This document shows, in pieces, positions 12,550-24,999 of a stretch of 64,000 nt of DNA; position 1 is the stretch's first letter; each line of letters begins with the position of its first letter. The DNA comes from Heterocephalus glaber (taxonomy: Eukaryota > Chordata > Mammalia > Rodentia > Bathyergidae). The position numbers were made by a program, and so were the translations under genes. The DNA lies in assembly GCF_000247695.1 (NCBI RefSeq), contig NW_004624751.1, positions 21,888,454 to 21,952,453 on the forward strand, given 5' to 3'. The notes under the pieces are model-generated. The model worked only from the letters and a program-made list of their open reading frames with translations. It was not told where the DNA came from and did no database searches.

Positions 12550-12715
12550 TTAATTTACCTTTGTCAATCTCATGGGCTATTTGTAAAGATAAGAAATTGA
12601 GCCTCAGGGAGTATAAACTACTCATTCTGGTCACTAGCTAACTGGTGGCAGAACCCAGCCTTGCCTGCTCTCATGGTCTACTGAACTTTCCTATTGCACC
12701 ACCTTGCCTAGGAGG
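12550..12715 (-). repeat. MIR SINE, antisense
   Basis: AAGATAAGAAATTGAGCCTCAGGGAG, CACTAGCTAACTGGTGGCAG and AACCCAGCCTTGCCTGCTCT match the antisense MIR series ('gaggaaactgaggcacagagag', 'ctagtaagtggcagagcc', 'aacccaggcagtctgg'). Confidence 0.7.
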
Positions 12716-13714
12716 CTTTATGGCCACTTGGCCTAATTCACAATTTCTGTGCAAAAAGGGAAGAGGCAAACATGGAAAAAAAATCAGGAAGGAGGTAAGT
12801 AGTTAATAGAAAATGTTCACCTTTTCCATAGACTAACTTATACTTTAAGCTTTCTTATCTATGTAACCTGCAGGGAGCTGTCTGGCAACATGAATATGTT
12901 TTTCTTCTTTTTATTAAACACCCCTTTTTAGGTAAATCAGAACTGCAGGTGCTGTATCTAGTTTTCAGAGTTACCATGTGAATGTGTGACATTCTCTGGG
13001 GAATTTAAGGTCCAGGAACCAATGAAGAGATCATAACAAGACACAGGCCTTAGATTTTCAGGTGATAGAGTGATCATTGTTTGAAAGTCTTAGCATTACT
13101 GAAAAGGCAGCTCTCCTTGTTTGGATCCCACAGCAGTGTGAATTTTCTGAAGGCAAGAAGGCCTTCTCCTTAGCATGGATAAAAGCAGGCACAGAATGAG
13201 GCTGTGGGCTTTGTGTTACAGTGAGGCCAGCAGCCAAAGCCATGGCAGCCAGCTCCAGGGAAGCTCCCGCAACTGGAGCTGATTCCTAATGAATCAAGAT
13301 CCCCACAGGGAAGGGAAGAAAACAAAGGAAGCCTTTGTTTTCATGCTCATCCTTTTTCAATCTTGGCAAAAATGTACAATTTACTGCAATTCACTCTACA
13401 ACCTGGGGAGGGTTCAAGAGGACAGGGAGCCTGAGGACCACCCCTGGAGGGGCTTGAAAGAAGTTGTGTCTAAGATCTTTAGCACCAGGAGAACATTGAC
13501 ATGATGCTTTGCTGGGCATCTGTTCATTTGATTAGAAAACTTTATCCTTCTCAGAGCTGGCCACTGGTGCAGTGGGTGCTACAAGGTGCTATGTAGCTGC
13601 CCTTTGACTTTCCATGCTCTTCGTTTCTATGGCCAGGGCCCCATTGGTCAATGTGTGATTTATTTGTCCAGAAGGAGTCTACCATAGGATCTCAGCTCAT
13701 TGATGGAGGCATCC
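12716..13714. other. Unannotated intergenic sequence
   Basis: Moderate GC, especially 13080-13480. Short open frames at 13058-13243 (minus) and 13289-13504 (plus) show no domain. I see no clear repeat. Confidence 0.55.
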
Positions 13715-14065
13715 TCACTTGGTTTTAACCTCTCTTAACATTTCTTTGACAGTGTCCTGCTTACCTCTCCAGCTTCATCTCCTGTGCCTTCTTCACAACA
13801 TGCATTTGATGAAACAAAATGCTTTTCATTCTGTAGCTTCCATGATCTTGTTTCCTACATGCCTTTGCTGTTGTTGCTCCTTCTGCAGGTACTGTCTTCT
13901 TGTCCTTCACCAATTCCTCACTTTTTCCTATTTGGTGCATATCTCATTCTATTAAGGCTGAGTTCAGAAGCAGTCTCCGCCATGGAGCCTTCCCTAAACA
14001 TGCCAAACTCAATTACTTCATTCTCTGCACATTTTGGTAATGTTACAGAGCTGAAATTAATTTTT
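13715..14065 (+). repeat. LINE L2, 3' region
   Basis: A CT-rich body, CCTTTGCTGTTGTTGCTCCTTCTGC (the 'cctttgcacttgctgttccctctgcc' motif of L2), then AAGCAGTCTCCGCCATGGAGCCTTCCCTAAAC (the 'tcaggagagccttccctgacc' motif). The 78- and 97-residue open frames at 13719-14077 are translations of this relic, not genes. Confidence 0.75.
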
Positions 14066-14770
14066 TTCTCTCTGTAAATGCAGATTGGGAATTCAACAAT
14101 TTTTTCCTAAGGACTACTAAGTGCTTTGCATTTGAATGATCACTTTCATATATAGCATTTATTGATTTTTTATTTGACATAAAGCCTAGAGAAGATGATT
14201 CCTTTGAATTGAGATGGATGAATATTGCATTCTGAAATCACTGAACTATTGATTCTTAAGAAGTGATAACTGCGGAGGCAAGGGGCATTTTTAGCTACTG
14301 CTCATAAAAAAATCCTGTTTAATGTCTCTAATTTCCCTAGAAGTTTTGGGAAGATGTTCCTGAAAATTGTGTTCCCTCTTCTAGTTATCCTTTGCCACTC
14401 TAGGGCATGAGTTAATAATCCATCTCATGGGTCTCATGGAAGCTGCATTATTTGATCACAGGTGTGGTCTCTAAAGGCCTCCAGGGTCAGCAAGGCACAG
14501 AGCCCACCTGGTCTCATCCTTCACAGCCACCAGAGCTGGGAGCCTCTCAGTCTCAGTCACTTAGGAAGTTGAATGTAGAGCTAACATATCTACATAATGC
14601 ACAATATACCACTGATTAATGCTTATAGAAATTTTGATTTACTTCTTGTGCTGCTCCAACCCATAAGGAGCCTAGGTGGTCAGCTCCATAAAACAACTAG
14701 CAATCTGAAAAATAGATTTATTTTTCACTAATTCAAGTGTCAAAAAATATCTTTTGAAATTCACAACTTT
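14066..14770. other. Unannotated intergenic sequence
   Basis: No gene or assignable repeat. A block with higher GC lies at about 14455-14560. Confidence 0.55.
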
Positions 14771-15004
14771 GCCATCAATTGACAACCCGCAACATAAACC
14801 ATAGCCTAGAAGCCAAATCCATCCCATTGCTTCTTTTCCTAAATGAAGTTTACTGGAACACAGTCATGCCAATTGTTCCCATCTTGTCCATGGCTACTTT
14901 CATATCATGATGGCAGAACTGAGTAGTGAGAGAAACTCTATGGCTTACAAAGACGAAAATATTTACTATCTGATCCTTCATAGAAGAAGTCTGCCAACTC
15001 CTAA
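14771..15004. mobile_element. Non-autonomous hAT-Charlie DNA transposon relic
   Basis: The order AAGCCAAATCCATCC, AATGAAGTTTACTGGAACACAG, GTCATGCCAATTGTTCCCAT, TCCATGGCTACTTTCATAT, GGCAGAACTGAGTAGTGAGAG, AATATTTACTATCTGATCC and GTCTGCCAACTCCT follows a common eutherian MER-type hAT element ('gttttattggaacacagccatgcc...ttactatctggccctttacagaaaaagtttgc'). I am confident of the family type but not of the exact subfamily name. Confidence 0.75.
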
Positions 15005-15299
15005 ACGCAATTTAGAGTTCTGCCAGAAACTATAAGTGCAAACTCCTGAATATTCAGTTCTTATCCAAATTCTAATTTCTCTCAGATCAGAATATCAGGA
15101 CAGCTTTGCTGCCTCCTGAGCTGCTGGTGAGCCTTTCATCTCTTGGGCACTATGTTTCTTAGAATGGAGGTGTTTCCTCCTTAGCTTTGGCTACCTGAAT
15201 GTCCCGAGACAAGAGTTCTCTGTAGAAAGGTAGTTTCCACCGGGTTTAAATTTTCCTATTCTTAAATCTTCTTCACTCTGATTTTCTAGTTATTAATTT

Positions 15300-15325
15300 A
15301 AGTTACATATATATATATATTTGAG
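15300..15325. repeat. Short (TA)n repeat
   Basis: About eight TA units around 15308-15320. Simple sequence repeat. Confidence 0.8.
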
Positions 15326-15453
15326 GGAGGAGGGGGAAATGTTAGGTATAAATTAATGCTTAGTAATATTCATTCTGTATTGTCATATATGATTGTGTAA
15401 AGCTAGCTGATTTTATGTCTTTTTCTACCTCCAAGTTTAAAATTTTGTTGTGA

Positions 15454-15548
15454 GGGCTGGAAATGTAGTTCAGAGGAAAAGTGCCTACTTAGCATGTACA
15501 AAACCCTGGGTTTGATCCCTAATACCACCAAAAAAAGAAACAAAAGGG
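15454..15548 (+). repeat. Older ID-type SINE
   Basis: GGGCTGGAAATGTAGTTCAG (A-box region), TACTTAGCATGTACAAAACC, GGGTTTGATCCCTAATACCA (B box) and an A-rich tail. It has the standard short D-arm, unlike the young copies here, and no clear duplication. It belongs to an older ID subfamily. Confidence 0.85.
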
Positions 15549-15864
15549 GAAACAACAATTAAATAAGCAACAACAAAACTCTTTGGGTATATTGACTGCA
15601 ACATAAAAGGCATAGAACATAATAAACATGCAGGGATTTTGTTCATTTGTTTTTTGTTTTGTTTTGCTTTAGTAGCAAGTTAGTTTTCAAAGATCAGCAA
15701 ATTTTCAACAATTAATTGGCAACTGTAGCATCAATAATAATTTCTGCAAAAGTCAATTTCTTGGTTGAAAAAACATACTCAGTTTTCCTGCTTTTACTAA
15801 TAAAATATTACTATTTTACTAATATTACTAATTTACTAATAAAATATTATTAATAAAATAAAAT

Positions 15865-16005
15865 ATTGTTACTGTTTATTAAATGCCCAGTGTTTGCCCA
15901 ATGCTCTATGTATAGTTGAATCTGTTTCTTGTAGCCCTATATGCTAAGTCTTGATATTCCCATTGCAGAAGATTGTGACAATGCGACTCACAGAGATGAC
16001 ACCTT
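15865..16005 (-). repeat. MIR SINE fragment, antisense
   Basis: TTTATTAAATGCCCAGTGTTTGCCCAATGC, then TTGATATTCCCATTGCAGAAGATTGTGACAATGCGACTCACAGAG, follows the antisense MIR ('tattgagcacctactatgtgcc...cccattttacagatgaggaaactgaggcacagag'). Confidence 0.6.
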
Positions 16006-16324
16006 GCTTGAAGAGAGTATACAGTTTGGGCCAGTGATACCTACTGGAGTTAGGCGGGTAATGTAAGTGAATGAAGCAGGTGGCCATTATGCAATGTGGA
16101 GGCCCAGGGACCTATGTGTGCATGCTTTGTCTGGCAGGGCAGCTGCTACTCAGCCATGGCCAATGGCTTCCAGGCTCAAATGTTAGCTCACTAGTGCTTG
16201 AATTCCCAATGTTTTGGACTCTGAAATCCAGACTTGCAGTGAAATGTTGTAAGATTGTTAACACCATTCAGGAATAATGAAACATACTAAGGGTTAGGTT
16301 TGGCAGCTGGGCCAGTCTGCAAAC

Positions 16325-16535
16325 TCTGGGTTTAGAATACAGGTTCTGGGGCTGACTAGTTGGATCTGATTCCCAACTCTATCACATTCAGTGTTACTTT
16401 GAGCAATTTAACCTCCTTAAGCTTCAGTGTCACTAACTAAACAATGAGACTAACAGTGGAAGTGACTTACTGAATTTTCATAAGTGATTTACCCATGCCT
16501 GGCATGTGGAGCATATCATAGAATGGCTACCTACA
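16325..16535 (+). repeat. MIR SINE
   Basis: CTGGGTTTAGAATACAGGTTCTGGGGCTGAC, CAACTCTATCACATTCAGTG, TTGAGCAATTTAACCTCCTTAAGC, and GCCTGGCATGTGGAGCATATCA give the MIR core and tail in order. Confidence 0.7.
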
Positions 16536-17370
16536 CAGTAGGGATATGGTTTAAGGATGCACAGCTAGGGATTTCATATCTGATATTTGTAGTAAGTCTA
16601 CAACCACAAAGCCACATTCTTTTCTTCCAGTGCAATCTTTTTTCTCATAATTCAGTATTTTGTTTTGTTCCTAGCTATAGTTTGGCAATTGTTTATCAAA
16701 AGAGGAGCAGACCAACAATTTTATGATCCATATAAAGCTATTCTACTGAAAAATATAATTGATTGAATGAATTATTGCTTTCAATTTGCTCAAAAAAGTT
16801 CTTTGAAAATTTTTTCATTGTTTCCTCTGAATCAAGTTAAGTTCCTTTTTATAAATATATATGTAGCTCACATTGCTTTCAGAGAGACTTAAAAATCCAG
16901 GGATAGACTCTAACTTAAAGAGTTCTAATTTTGTTTATTTATAGCAGCAATAATAAAAATGACATATGTGCCTAGAGTGTATCAGCCTTAAGTAATCCTG
17001 CTCTATTGGTCAGGTACAGTACTTTGACTAAGGTTCAGTGTGAAGAGTTTCTGCATTTCACTAGTAGATCCAAAGATACTTTCTTATAAATGAGCAAGCA
17101 TAGTTGTAGGCATCTAAGGTAGCAAGCTATGTCAACTAGGGCAAAGGGTTTCACTGGAGTCAAAAGAAGGGTCAAATATGCAGTACAGCTGATAAATAGT
17201 TTGATATTTGTATCCTTTCATCTGATATTTTTCTAAGGCAAATGATTATTATAGTAAACTAATATGTTCTCTAATAAGATCTTTTAAAAATAAAATATAC
17301 TACCTACAGGGTTATTCTATCCTAAAAGAGTGGGGTAAAACATTAATTTCTTCAAGTACAAAGGCAATGT
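16536..17370. other. Unannotated AT-rich sequence
   Basis: No gene or repeat recognised. Confidence 0.55.
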
Positions 17371-17548
17371 AGAACCACAGACAGAGACCTGGGTTTGTAA
17401 ATGGGAGACTTGGGTTCTCTTTTCAGTTCTGCACATAAATACCTGTATGATTTTATGGTCATTTGCTCCCTGTCTCTTGATTATAGGTAATGAGTCTGCT
17501 CTACCAATAGTGAAGACATCTGTGAAAACTTTCTGTTTTTAGATAAAA
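17371..17548 (+). repeat. Probable MIR SINE
   Basis: GAGACTTGGGTTCTCTTTTCAGTTCTGCAC, GATTTTATGGTCATTTGCTCCCTGTCTC and a degraded tail resemble the MIR core. Strongly diverged. Confidence 0.5.
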
Positions 17549-17777
17549 AGAGCAGTATTATTGCCAGTACTATCAGTTTCATTCATTTTTATTTTCCTGA
17601 GAAATAAGAGGCATTCTGCTGACAGTAAGACAGGTAAAAATGAAAGGCTTGAGGATACAGCCTGAAGTGTGGAATTTTATTGTGAGAAATTAGAGTGGAA
17701 ATGATTGAATATGAGTAAGATCAATATAAGCAGATTGACTCCCTTGTTGTGTGTGGCTTAGACAGCTTAATTAGCAG

Positions 17778-17928
17778 TATTTCCTTTCCTTTTCTTTTCT
17801 TTCCTTTCCTTTCTCCTTCCTTCCCTCATTCCCTTCCTCCTTACTTCCTTCTATCCTTCCTGTCTTCCTCTTCCCCTCTCTCTTTCCCTTCCTCTCTCTT
17901 TTCTTTTTTCTTTCCTTTTTTCCTTCAC
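17778..17928. repeat. Polypyrimidine (CCTT/CTTT)n tract
   Basis: About 150 bases made almost entirely of C and T, in CTTT/CCTT units. It explains the Ser/Pro/Phe-rich open frame at 17749-17931, which is not a gene. Confidence 0.95.
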
Positions 17929-18169
17929 TAATATTTAGCAGTCTGGGTACAGAAGCAGAAGCACAAATGTATTCACACTGGACTGGTTATTACCTAGGGG
18001 GATTCAGGAAAATGACAAGGAATCAAACATATTAAGGGGTGAATTGAGAGAATTTTTTTTACTTGATACACATGTTTTGAAAATAATGAGAAAGGAAGTG
18101 AGAAGTGAGGTCTAAAGGACACTGGTTGTTGTAGTGAAAGAAGTGTGTATTAGTCTTTAATGTCTGATG

Positions 18170-20830
18170 ATGTCTTCATTGCTCTGGTTATGATAATATA
18201 GCTGGGTATAAAACTGCATCTTGATTTATTTTTCCTGAAAATTTTGAGAAATGCCATTACATACTGCCATATATTGTTACTAGAGGAAAATCTACTGTTT
18301 ACTTTTTTATTCTTTCTCTGATATTTTTTTCCATTTGGCAGTATTTAAGGTCATATGATTGCCTATGATATTCTGGGGTTTATCATGTACTTTTAACATG
18401 GAATATTTTTATTTATCATAAATTCAGGTATTTCTTCAATTTTGGAAAAATTCTTAACATATTCCTTTAAACATTATATTTCTATGATTTTCTTTCTTCT
18501 GGAATGGATATTATATATATCAAAGTCTCTTTTTATCTTCCATAACTTTTTGAATTTTGATTTTTGTTTATAATAAATTAAATATAATTTCTAAAACATT
18601 ATCTTTCAGTGAATTAGTTCATATGAAAATCTTAAGTTTTTTATTAAAAAACTAAAGTATTTAATGGGTTATTTCTAAATAAATTTATTTTTAATTTTGC
18701 TTGATTTTATATTTCCTTTTTATTTCTAAAACAAAATTTATAATGCCCCAAATGTATATCTAATTTTCTCATGGGAAAAATCTCTGTAACTCCCGTGCAG
18801 GCCAGCATTGTAGAATCTCCTTTTGGGTCTCTTCCTAACTACTACTCTGTCTTCTTCACAAAGAAAACCAGTATCCTACATTCTGGCACCATCATGTAGA
18901 TTTACCTGCTTTTGAAATTCATATAATTGAAATCATAGAGAGCAAATTCTTTGTGTCTGATTTTTTTACTCAACACCATGCTTATGAGATTCTTCTATCT
19001 TGTTTTTGAGAGATATGTTCATTAAATTTTATTGCTAATTAATATTATTATTTAATTATATTGATATACCATTATTTAATTATCCATTCTAATGTTTTAA
19101 GCATTTTTTCCAAGTTAGGGTTTATTTTTAATGTTTCTCTAATCATTCTTTTACATGTCTCTTGGAACACATGGTATATATTTCTGTTAGGTAAAGTGTA
19201 GAAATGTTAATTATATACATATCTTCAGCTATAGCAGATAATACAAGACTGTTCACTGAAGTTAGTTTACTAATTTACATTTTTCCTGACAGTATATGAA
19301 ATTTTTACTGCTTCACAGGCTTGCCAACACTTGATAATATTAGATGTTTTTAGCTTTAAACAAGGTGAAATCTGGTAGCTGTGCTGTTGGTACTTCAGTG
19401 TGAATTTGGCACCTTTACATACATTTATTGAGTCATTGGATATCTTTTTTTATAATCCCTATGAAGCACTCTTTTTTCATCATTTATCTTATGTTTTAAA
19501 AATTGACTTTGTCTATTTTCAGTGTAAGTTCTTTATTATTTATATCACTGAAAAGTTCTTCCATGTCATACCTTGCCCTTTGCTCTTTATGGTACCTTAT
19601 CCATCAACAGAAGTTCTTAATTTAATATGGCACTATTTGACATGGTTTTCTTTAATAGCTTAAGAGATCTTTTCTTTCTCTCAGATCATAAAGATACTAT
19701 TCTATATTATATTCTATTATTATTATTATTATTAAATTCCAGATAAATATCTACAAACCACTTGAAGTAGATTTTGTCTATACTATAATGTAATGTAGAG
19801 GTCATTTTTCTCTCTCTGGATATTCAGTTAACTCCCCACGACTTATTGAAAGACGATTCTTTTTCCACTGTTTGGTGGCATGTTTATTATAAATCAATGT
19901 TTCTAAATACAAAAACCTATTCCTATGTTCTCTATTTATTGCACTGGTTCATTTGTCTGCTGTGAACCATCACCACACTATCTTGTTATAGCATTATATT
20001 AATCACTATTATATGGTAGAGCAAATTGTCTCACTTTTTTCTTCAAGGTTCTTTTGATTATTCTTAGCCTTTTGCATATTCAAATAAAAATACAATACTA
20101 CTTTTAGAATTTGCTTTTCAAGTTACCATACACACACAACTGTTGGGAGATTGAAATTACACTGTATCTACAGATAATTTTGAGAAGTAAAATCTTTATA
20201 ATATTGACTCTAATCCATGAGCATGGATTTTCCTTCAAGCATTTAAATATTTTTATTTTTTTAATATGCTTTTGCAATTTTCTTGTTAAAATTTATTTCT
20301 AAATATTTGATATATTTTGGTGTTATATTAAGCACTATTTTTAAAAAGTCATTACTTTTTGCTCTAGTATATACAAATTTTCCTGACTGTTGTTCATTAG
20401 CCTTTACCCAGGAACTTTGCTAAGCTCAATTCTTTCTCAAAATTTTTATTATGAAATCCTTCAAACATGAAAAAAGTAGAATTTTGTTTCAAAACTTCAT
20501 GTGATCTTTACCTAGCTTCAAAAATATTTTGTTTGCTAAATTCATATTTAATTCTAATAATTTTTTATATTATTTTGAACTTTCTGTATACACATACTAT
20601 CTATAAACAATGATTGTTTTGTTTATTTTCTGTTTATTTACATACTTGTGTATTTTCTATGTTGCTTAGTATCTTCAGAATAGTGCTGAAAAGAAATGAT
20701 AAGAGCCTTCTTGCAATGTTTGTGAGCCTAGCCATGATTTTTAATTTTCATTGATTGACTCTTATGAAAGTGTCATTTTTCATGTTTGTGAGTATCATAG
20801 AAATCAATGTTGAAGTTAAGTCAAAGCATG
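18170..20830 (-). repeat. Long antisense L1M LINE relic
   Basis: The plus strand reads as antisense L1. Landmarks are ACTCAACACCATGCTTATGAGATTC, GCTTGCCAACACTTGATAAT, GGATATTCAGTTAACTCCCC with ACTTATTGAAAGACG, TGTTCTCTATTTATTGCACTGG, the run ACACTGTATCTACAGATAATTTTGAG with ATTGACTCTAATCCATGAGCATGG, and finally TTTTCTATGTTGCTTAGTATC. Open frames at 19400-19663 and 20111-20302 are antisense L1. The copy is old, AT-shifted and without coding capacity. Its exact ends are uncertain. Confidence 0.8.
19718..19735. repeat. (TTA)n simple repeat
   Basis: About six TTA units inside the L1M relic. Confidence 0.8.
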
Positions 20831-22207
20831 TTTGTACTCAAATATTTATATACCTTGACCAACCCTGGTCATAAGTTCGGTAAATTCCAAACAACTTTAA
20901 AGAAAAACACTAAAAGTGTGTGTCAGTAGTTGGTTATAGTGTTTTAAGTAGTATTTAATCATTTAAAGTTATTTATCAGTTACTGTTGTAACTTAAAAGC
21001 TTTAACCACAAGATAAGGCATAACTACTTACAAATTGGTATATTTGTTTAATTTTCATTTGTGAAAATGTCTTTGATATTTATTCAGGGAACAATTTTCA
21101 ACTCTGACAGTAATCTGCTTTTCAATAAACTTTAAATTTTCTAACTTCATACAGGCAGTAGGAAATATGAGAGAATTTCTAACTGTGGGAATTAAATGCT
21201 TAAAAAGTTTAGCATTTTTATTAGATTTTATTTTATTTTACATTCTTGAAAGTTCATAGCCATCAGCAATTCCAATGTAATTTCAGGTGCTGTTGGGAAT
21301 TTGGCTTCTCAGTGGAGCTGTCAGTTTAGCAAACCTTGTAAATGGCAAAAGTACGTTAAATAGCACATGTGAAAGGATTGCTCTAAAATTAGTTTTGATG
21401 GCTTCATTTTCAACACCTGAGCTGGCCCATTCAACATGGCTATTATTGTTCCTAATGTAGGGACATTTTCCTTTTTGGGATAAATTTATGGCTGTCAGAA
21501 GATGTCAACTTAAAATACATGGCATCATGGCCTTCACAATCTCTACAGTATTTTTACTTTTCATCTATTATGTTCTTATGAAATCTTATACTATTGACCC
21601 TAGGAATTTTGACAGTTTCATATCAGTTACTCCCAATGGGTTGCTGTGCCCTGGTCCACTCTAGGGCCATTTCCTCTCCTTTGTCTTGATATTATCAGGT
21701 AATATATTTACCTATGTTATTGCTATATATTGCTATCAATAATATATATATGCATTAAAATTAGGGAGTATGTATACATATAAATACATGTATATGTGTA
21801 TATATATGATTAAATATATTTTATCTATGTCATTGCTTTGTATCTGTGGAATTAATGCATCAATGTGTGTGAAAATTATGTCATCCTGACAAAAATTCAG
21901 ACTGGTGTCACTACAGCAGCAAAGTGCAGGACAAATTGGAGATCAACAAGAAGGGAGACAAAGCAATTGTATGAACCTTGGGGCTTGGGCTGGCATCATG
22001 GAACTGGAGAAGGGAAAACAATCTTCTAAATAAGCAAGCTGGGCTACAGACCTCTGACTCTGCTTCCAGACTCAGAATTCTGAAGATTAAAGAGGAGATG
22101 TATTACCGAAAGTTACATGAGAATCAGGAGGGGTAAGTACAAATTAAACTAAAGATGTGGCTGGAAGCTACTGTGCAGAATTATGGTCATTTTCCCCAAT
22201 GAAGTAC
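20831..22207. other. Unannotated intergenic sequence
   Basis: AT-rich, with a TA/CA-rich low-complexity stretch at 21720-21815. Bases 21890-22150 have higher GC but no family I recognise. No gene. Confidence 0.55.
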
Positions 22208-22210
22208 TTT

Positions 22211-22372
22211 TATCACAGCACTCTAGCAGGCTGAGGCAAGAGGATTGCTATGAGTTTGAGGCCAGCCTGGGCTACACAGTAAGTTCAAGGCCAGCTTGGA
22301 CTATGTAGTAAGACCCTGTCTCAAAAAACCAAACCAAAACAAAAAACAAAATGAAACAACAACAACAAAAAA
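22211..22372 (+). repeat. B1 SINE (5'-truncated)
   Basis: CACAGCACTCTAGCAGGCTGAGGCAAGAGGAT and GAGGCCAGCCTGGGCTACAC belong to the 7SL-derived B1. A second GGCCAGCTTGGACTATGTAG follows, the internal duplication typical of rodent B1, then AAGACCCTGTCTC and an A-rich tail. The first 30 or so bases (Pol III A box) are missing, so the copy lacks its promoter start. Confidence 0.9.
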
Positions 22373-22700
22373 GGAATATACAGAAATGAGTTAGAAAATG
22401 ACAATAAATCCTTAGGAAAAATAGGAAGAGATGAGGATAGTGAGAATGAGAAAGAAAATGTATTGAATTAGGGAGTCAAAAGAAATAAAATATATGCTTC
22501 TATAATTCTTTATTCTTCTCAAAGTTGAAAGGAGTTATGGAATCTCTTCAAAATAACACATAGACTTTTATTTCATAGTGTATGATTTCTTATAATACGT
22601 GATATAGCAACTAGCTGGGTGTTTTATATCTCATTATAATTTAAGCCAGAGCTGAGAGACCAAGGAGGTATGTGATCTTATAGTAACTGTGTACTAACAG
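22373..22700. other. Unannotated sequence
   Basis: Purine-rich then AT-rich. Nothing recognised. Confidence 0.55.
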
Positions 22701-22795
22701 GTTTTCATTCATTTATTCACTAAGTTGGCTATTCAGAAAATTTCTATTAGTGGCTTATTAAATACCAAGAAATAGCCCAGGCTCTGGAATTATGT
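22700..22795 (-). repeat. L2 3'-end fragment, antisense
   Basis: TTTTCATTCATTTATTCACTAAG followed by GGCTTATTAAATACCAAGAAATAGCCCAGGCTCTGG is the antisense L2 end ('attcattcattcaacaaatatttattgagcacctactatgtgccaggc'). Confidence 0.6.
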
Positions 22796-23409
22796 CAGTG
22801 TGGAAAATTGTGAAATTTAATTTGTTGTAAGAAGAGTAGTAAAATGAGAAAAAGAAAAAGCATGTGTGCTTTGTATGCCTTCCACGAGATGGTAGAGAAT
22901 AAGAAGCAGGACCAAGTTATTTGATCACTAGTTTTTTGGCTGTTCCTGCAACTAAATCAGTTATGAAATGTAATATGTACAAAATATGCACATATTCATT
23001 TACATGTGACTACTAGGAGTCAGAAGACACAAAATAAAATAAGATTCCAGTCCTCAGTAACACAATTTTGACCATCACAATGGTACAATTTCAGCTTTGA
23101 TAGAGCTAAATGCAGGAACTCTGGAGTAGGCAGTAAGTGCAGTCCCCTCGTCAGGAAGGGAGAGAAATGACTTCATGAGCTGAAGCACCTCTGAGCTGGT
23201 TCCAGAGGGAGTAGGAATTGGCCAGTGTTGCTGGTGGAGGGAAAAATGTTCAGGCTGGAGAAGAGCATGTGCAAACTCCTCCCGTGACACTGCCCTAGGG
23301 CCTCCTTCTTGTTACTACCTCCTCTTCCTATGTACACAGTTTGGAACTCTATTCTTTTCCTTCTTTCTGGGCACAACAGTTTCCCCTGTTTGACAGGAAG
23401 TAGAACAGT

Positions 23410-23625
23410 AATGAACTTTGGGTGAAGAGTGTGCAGTTATGGGAAAGAACCGAGAAAGAGTCTTCTGGAGAGCTGGAATGTTTGGATCTTGATGTAGGTG
23501 TTGGTTATATAGCTTTAGACATGAGTAAAACTCTGTATGTTCACCATTGCACTTCCTGCACTTTACTATGTGCATGTCAGACCTCCATGAAATAAGGAAA
23601 AAGATAAAAAAAGGAAAAGAAAGAA
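23410..23625 (+). repeat. L1M 3'UTR fragment
   Basis: The motif GTCTTCTGGAGAGCTGGAATG, then TTGATGTAGGTGTTGGTTATA, a 'TGCACTTTACTATGTGCATG' stretch and an A-rich end at about 23590-23625 follow the 3'UTR end of old L1M elements. The open frame at 23315-23650 (minus) is a by-product. Confidence 0.6.
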
Positions 23626-24999
23626 TACTTCCAGCACAAACTGACCTCACTCAAGTCAGCTATATGTGATTTACTTTTACATGGTACAATTTAGACTGTG
23701 GTGCCAGAAGTATGATGTTTTTATTTTGCTTTGTTTTAATTCTCTGTTCATTTTCCTCTATGAGAATCTTTTCAGAAAGTAGATTATAAATGCCATTCAT
23801 GACCTTGATTTTGTCTGGGCTCATACTATGTCTCTAAGGAAATCTCTACTCTCTTAAACTAGGAATACATGAATCCACACACAGGATCCAATTAGTTTTA
23901 CTTTTGTTTTCTCTTCCATAAAACTCTTGGAGCATGTGCTTTTGTTTCTCTCTTTACCTTGTGAAAGGAAATAATTTTGCTATTTCTCGTCATAGCATCC
24001 AAGAGGCTGCTTTGTATACAGTGTCCAAGTCCTCAATAAATATTGCCAAGAGGGCATGAGTGTGGAAAAATCTAGAAAATATTTGTTTCTATCTTGATTT
24101 GTGAGAATCTAAAAAGAGGGGAGAAAGACCTAAAGAGTACACTTAATAGATCTTATTTCTTCCCTGTCCCTCAAACAGACTAAAAGAGGAGAAGAAATAA
24201 AACAATCTTGAAGGTTGATTGAGGGATAAAACACTCACAGAACAAATTTGACTTATTCAAGTTTTATGAATCTCCAAATAGCAGGTTTAAGTAGATTTGC
24301 TGGAGCTTAGATATATGTGTCTGTCAAGCAAAAGAACTTCTAAAAAAATAGTTCCTTGCATTTTCTCAGGTCAAAAATTGAGTTTCCAGCTTAGCTTTTG
24401 TTCTTAGAAAATATCAAATGAAAAAAATGCCATTCATGTTGTGATCATAAGACAAACTCGATGAGAGATCGAATCTCAAGAAAAGGAACTCACAGGTCAG
24501 CGGAACCACCATGAAATATAAAGAAATAAGCCTGGATTCTTTCCAAGCTGCTCATACTTGGTAATATTTGAGGCCAGCCATGGTAACACTCAGCAGGCAC
24601 TTTGAAACCCCTCTGGGGTGCTCCTCCCTCTGGGGAATCCTGTGCTTATTTCTCTCTTCCTTTCACTGGTGATGGCACACTACCTTTGTGGTTCAAGACT
24701 CCTCATTATGTGTTCCTACCTTGGGATGTATCCTGTGTCCTTAAGCTTTGCATGGTCACAACTTTCTATCTTTAGTTTCTCTTTTTGGAATCCTAACTTT
24801 GTCATCCAAAGGTTATTTGTTGGTCCCATAACCAAACTAATAAAAAGTGTCTATTAATGTAGTTTTGCTAATGGAAGATGTTATCAGACTATGCTTCCCC
24901 TAGTTTCTTTCATTAATCTAAAGTTCATAAAAATGCCTTGCTAAAGGACCCTGAGAAAACACAGACGATCACACATAAAAGAATAAGAAGTGTTTATAA
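23626..24999. other. Unannotated intergenic sequence
   Basis: No gene. A short AGTCCTCAATAAATATTGCC motif at about 24028 could be an L2 end. The rest is not recognised. Confidence 0.5.

Noticed and set aside
13719..14077. Two overlapping hydrophobic open frames resembling membrane proteins
   Set aside because: The DNA follows the CT-rich L2 consensus; leucine and phenylalanine richness is due to pyrimidine content.
17749..17931. Phe/Ser/Pro-rich 60-residue open frame
   Set aside because: Produced by a polypyrimidine tract.
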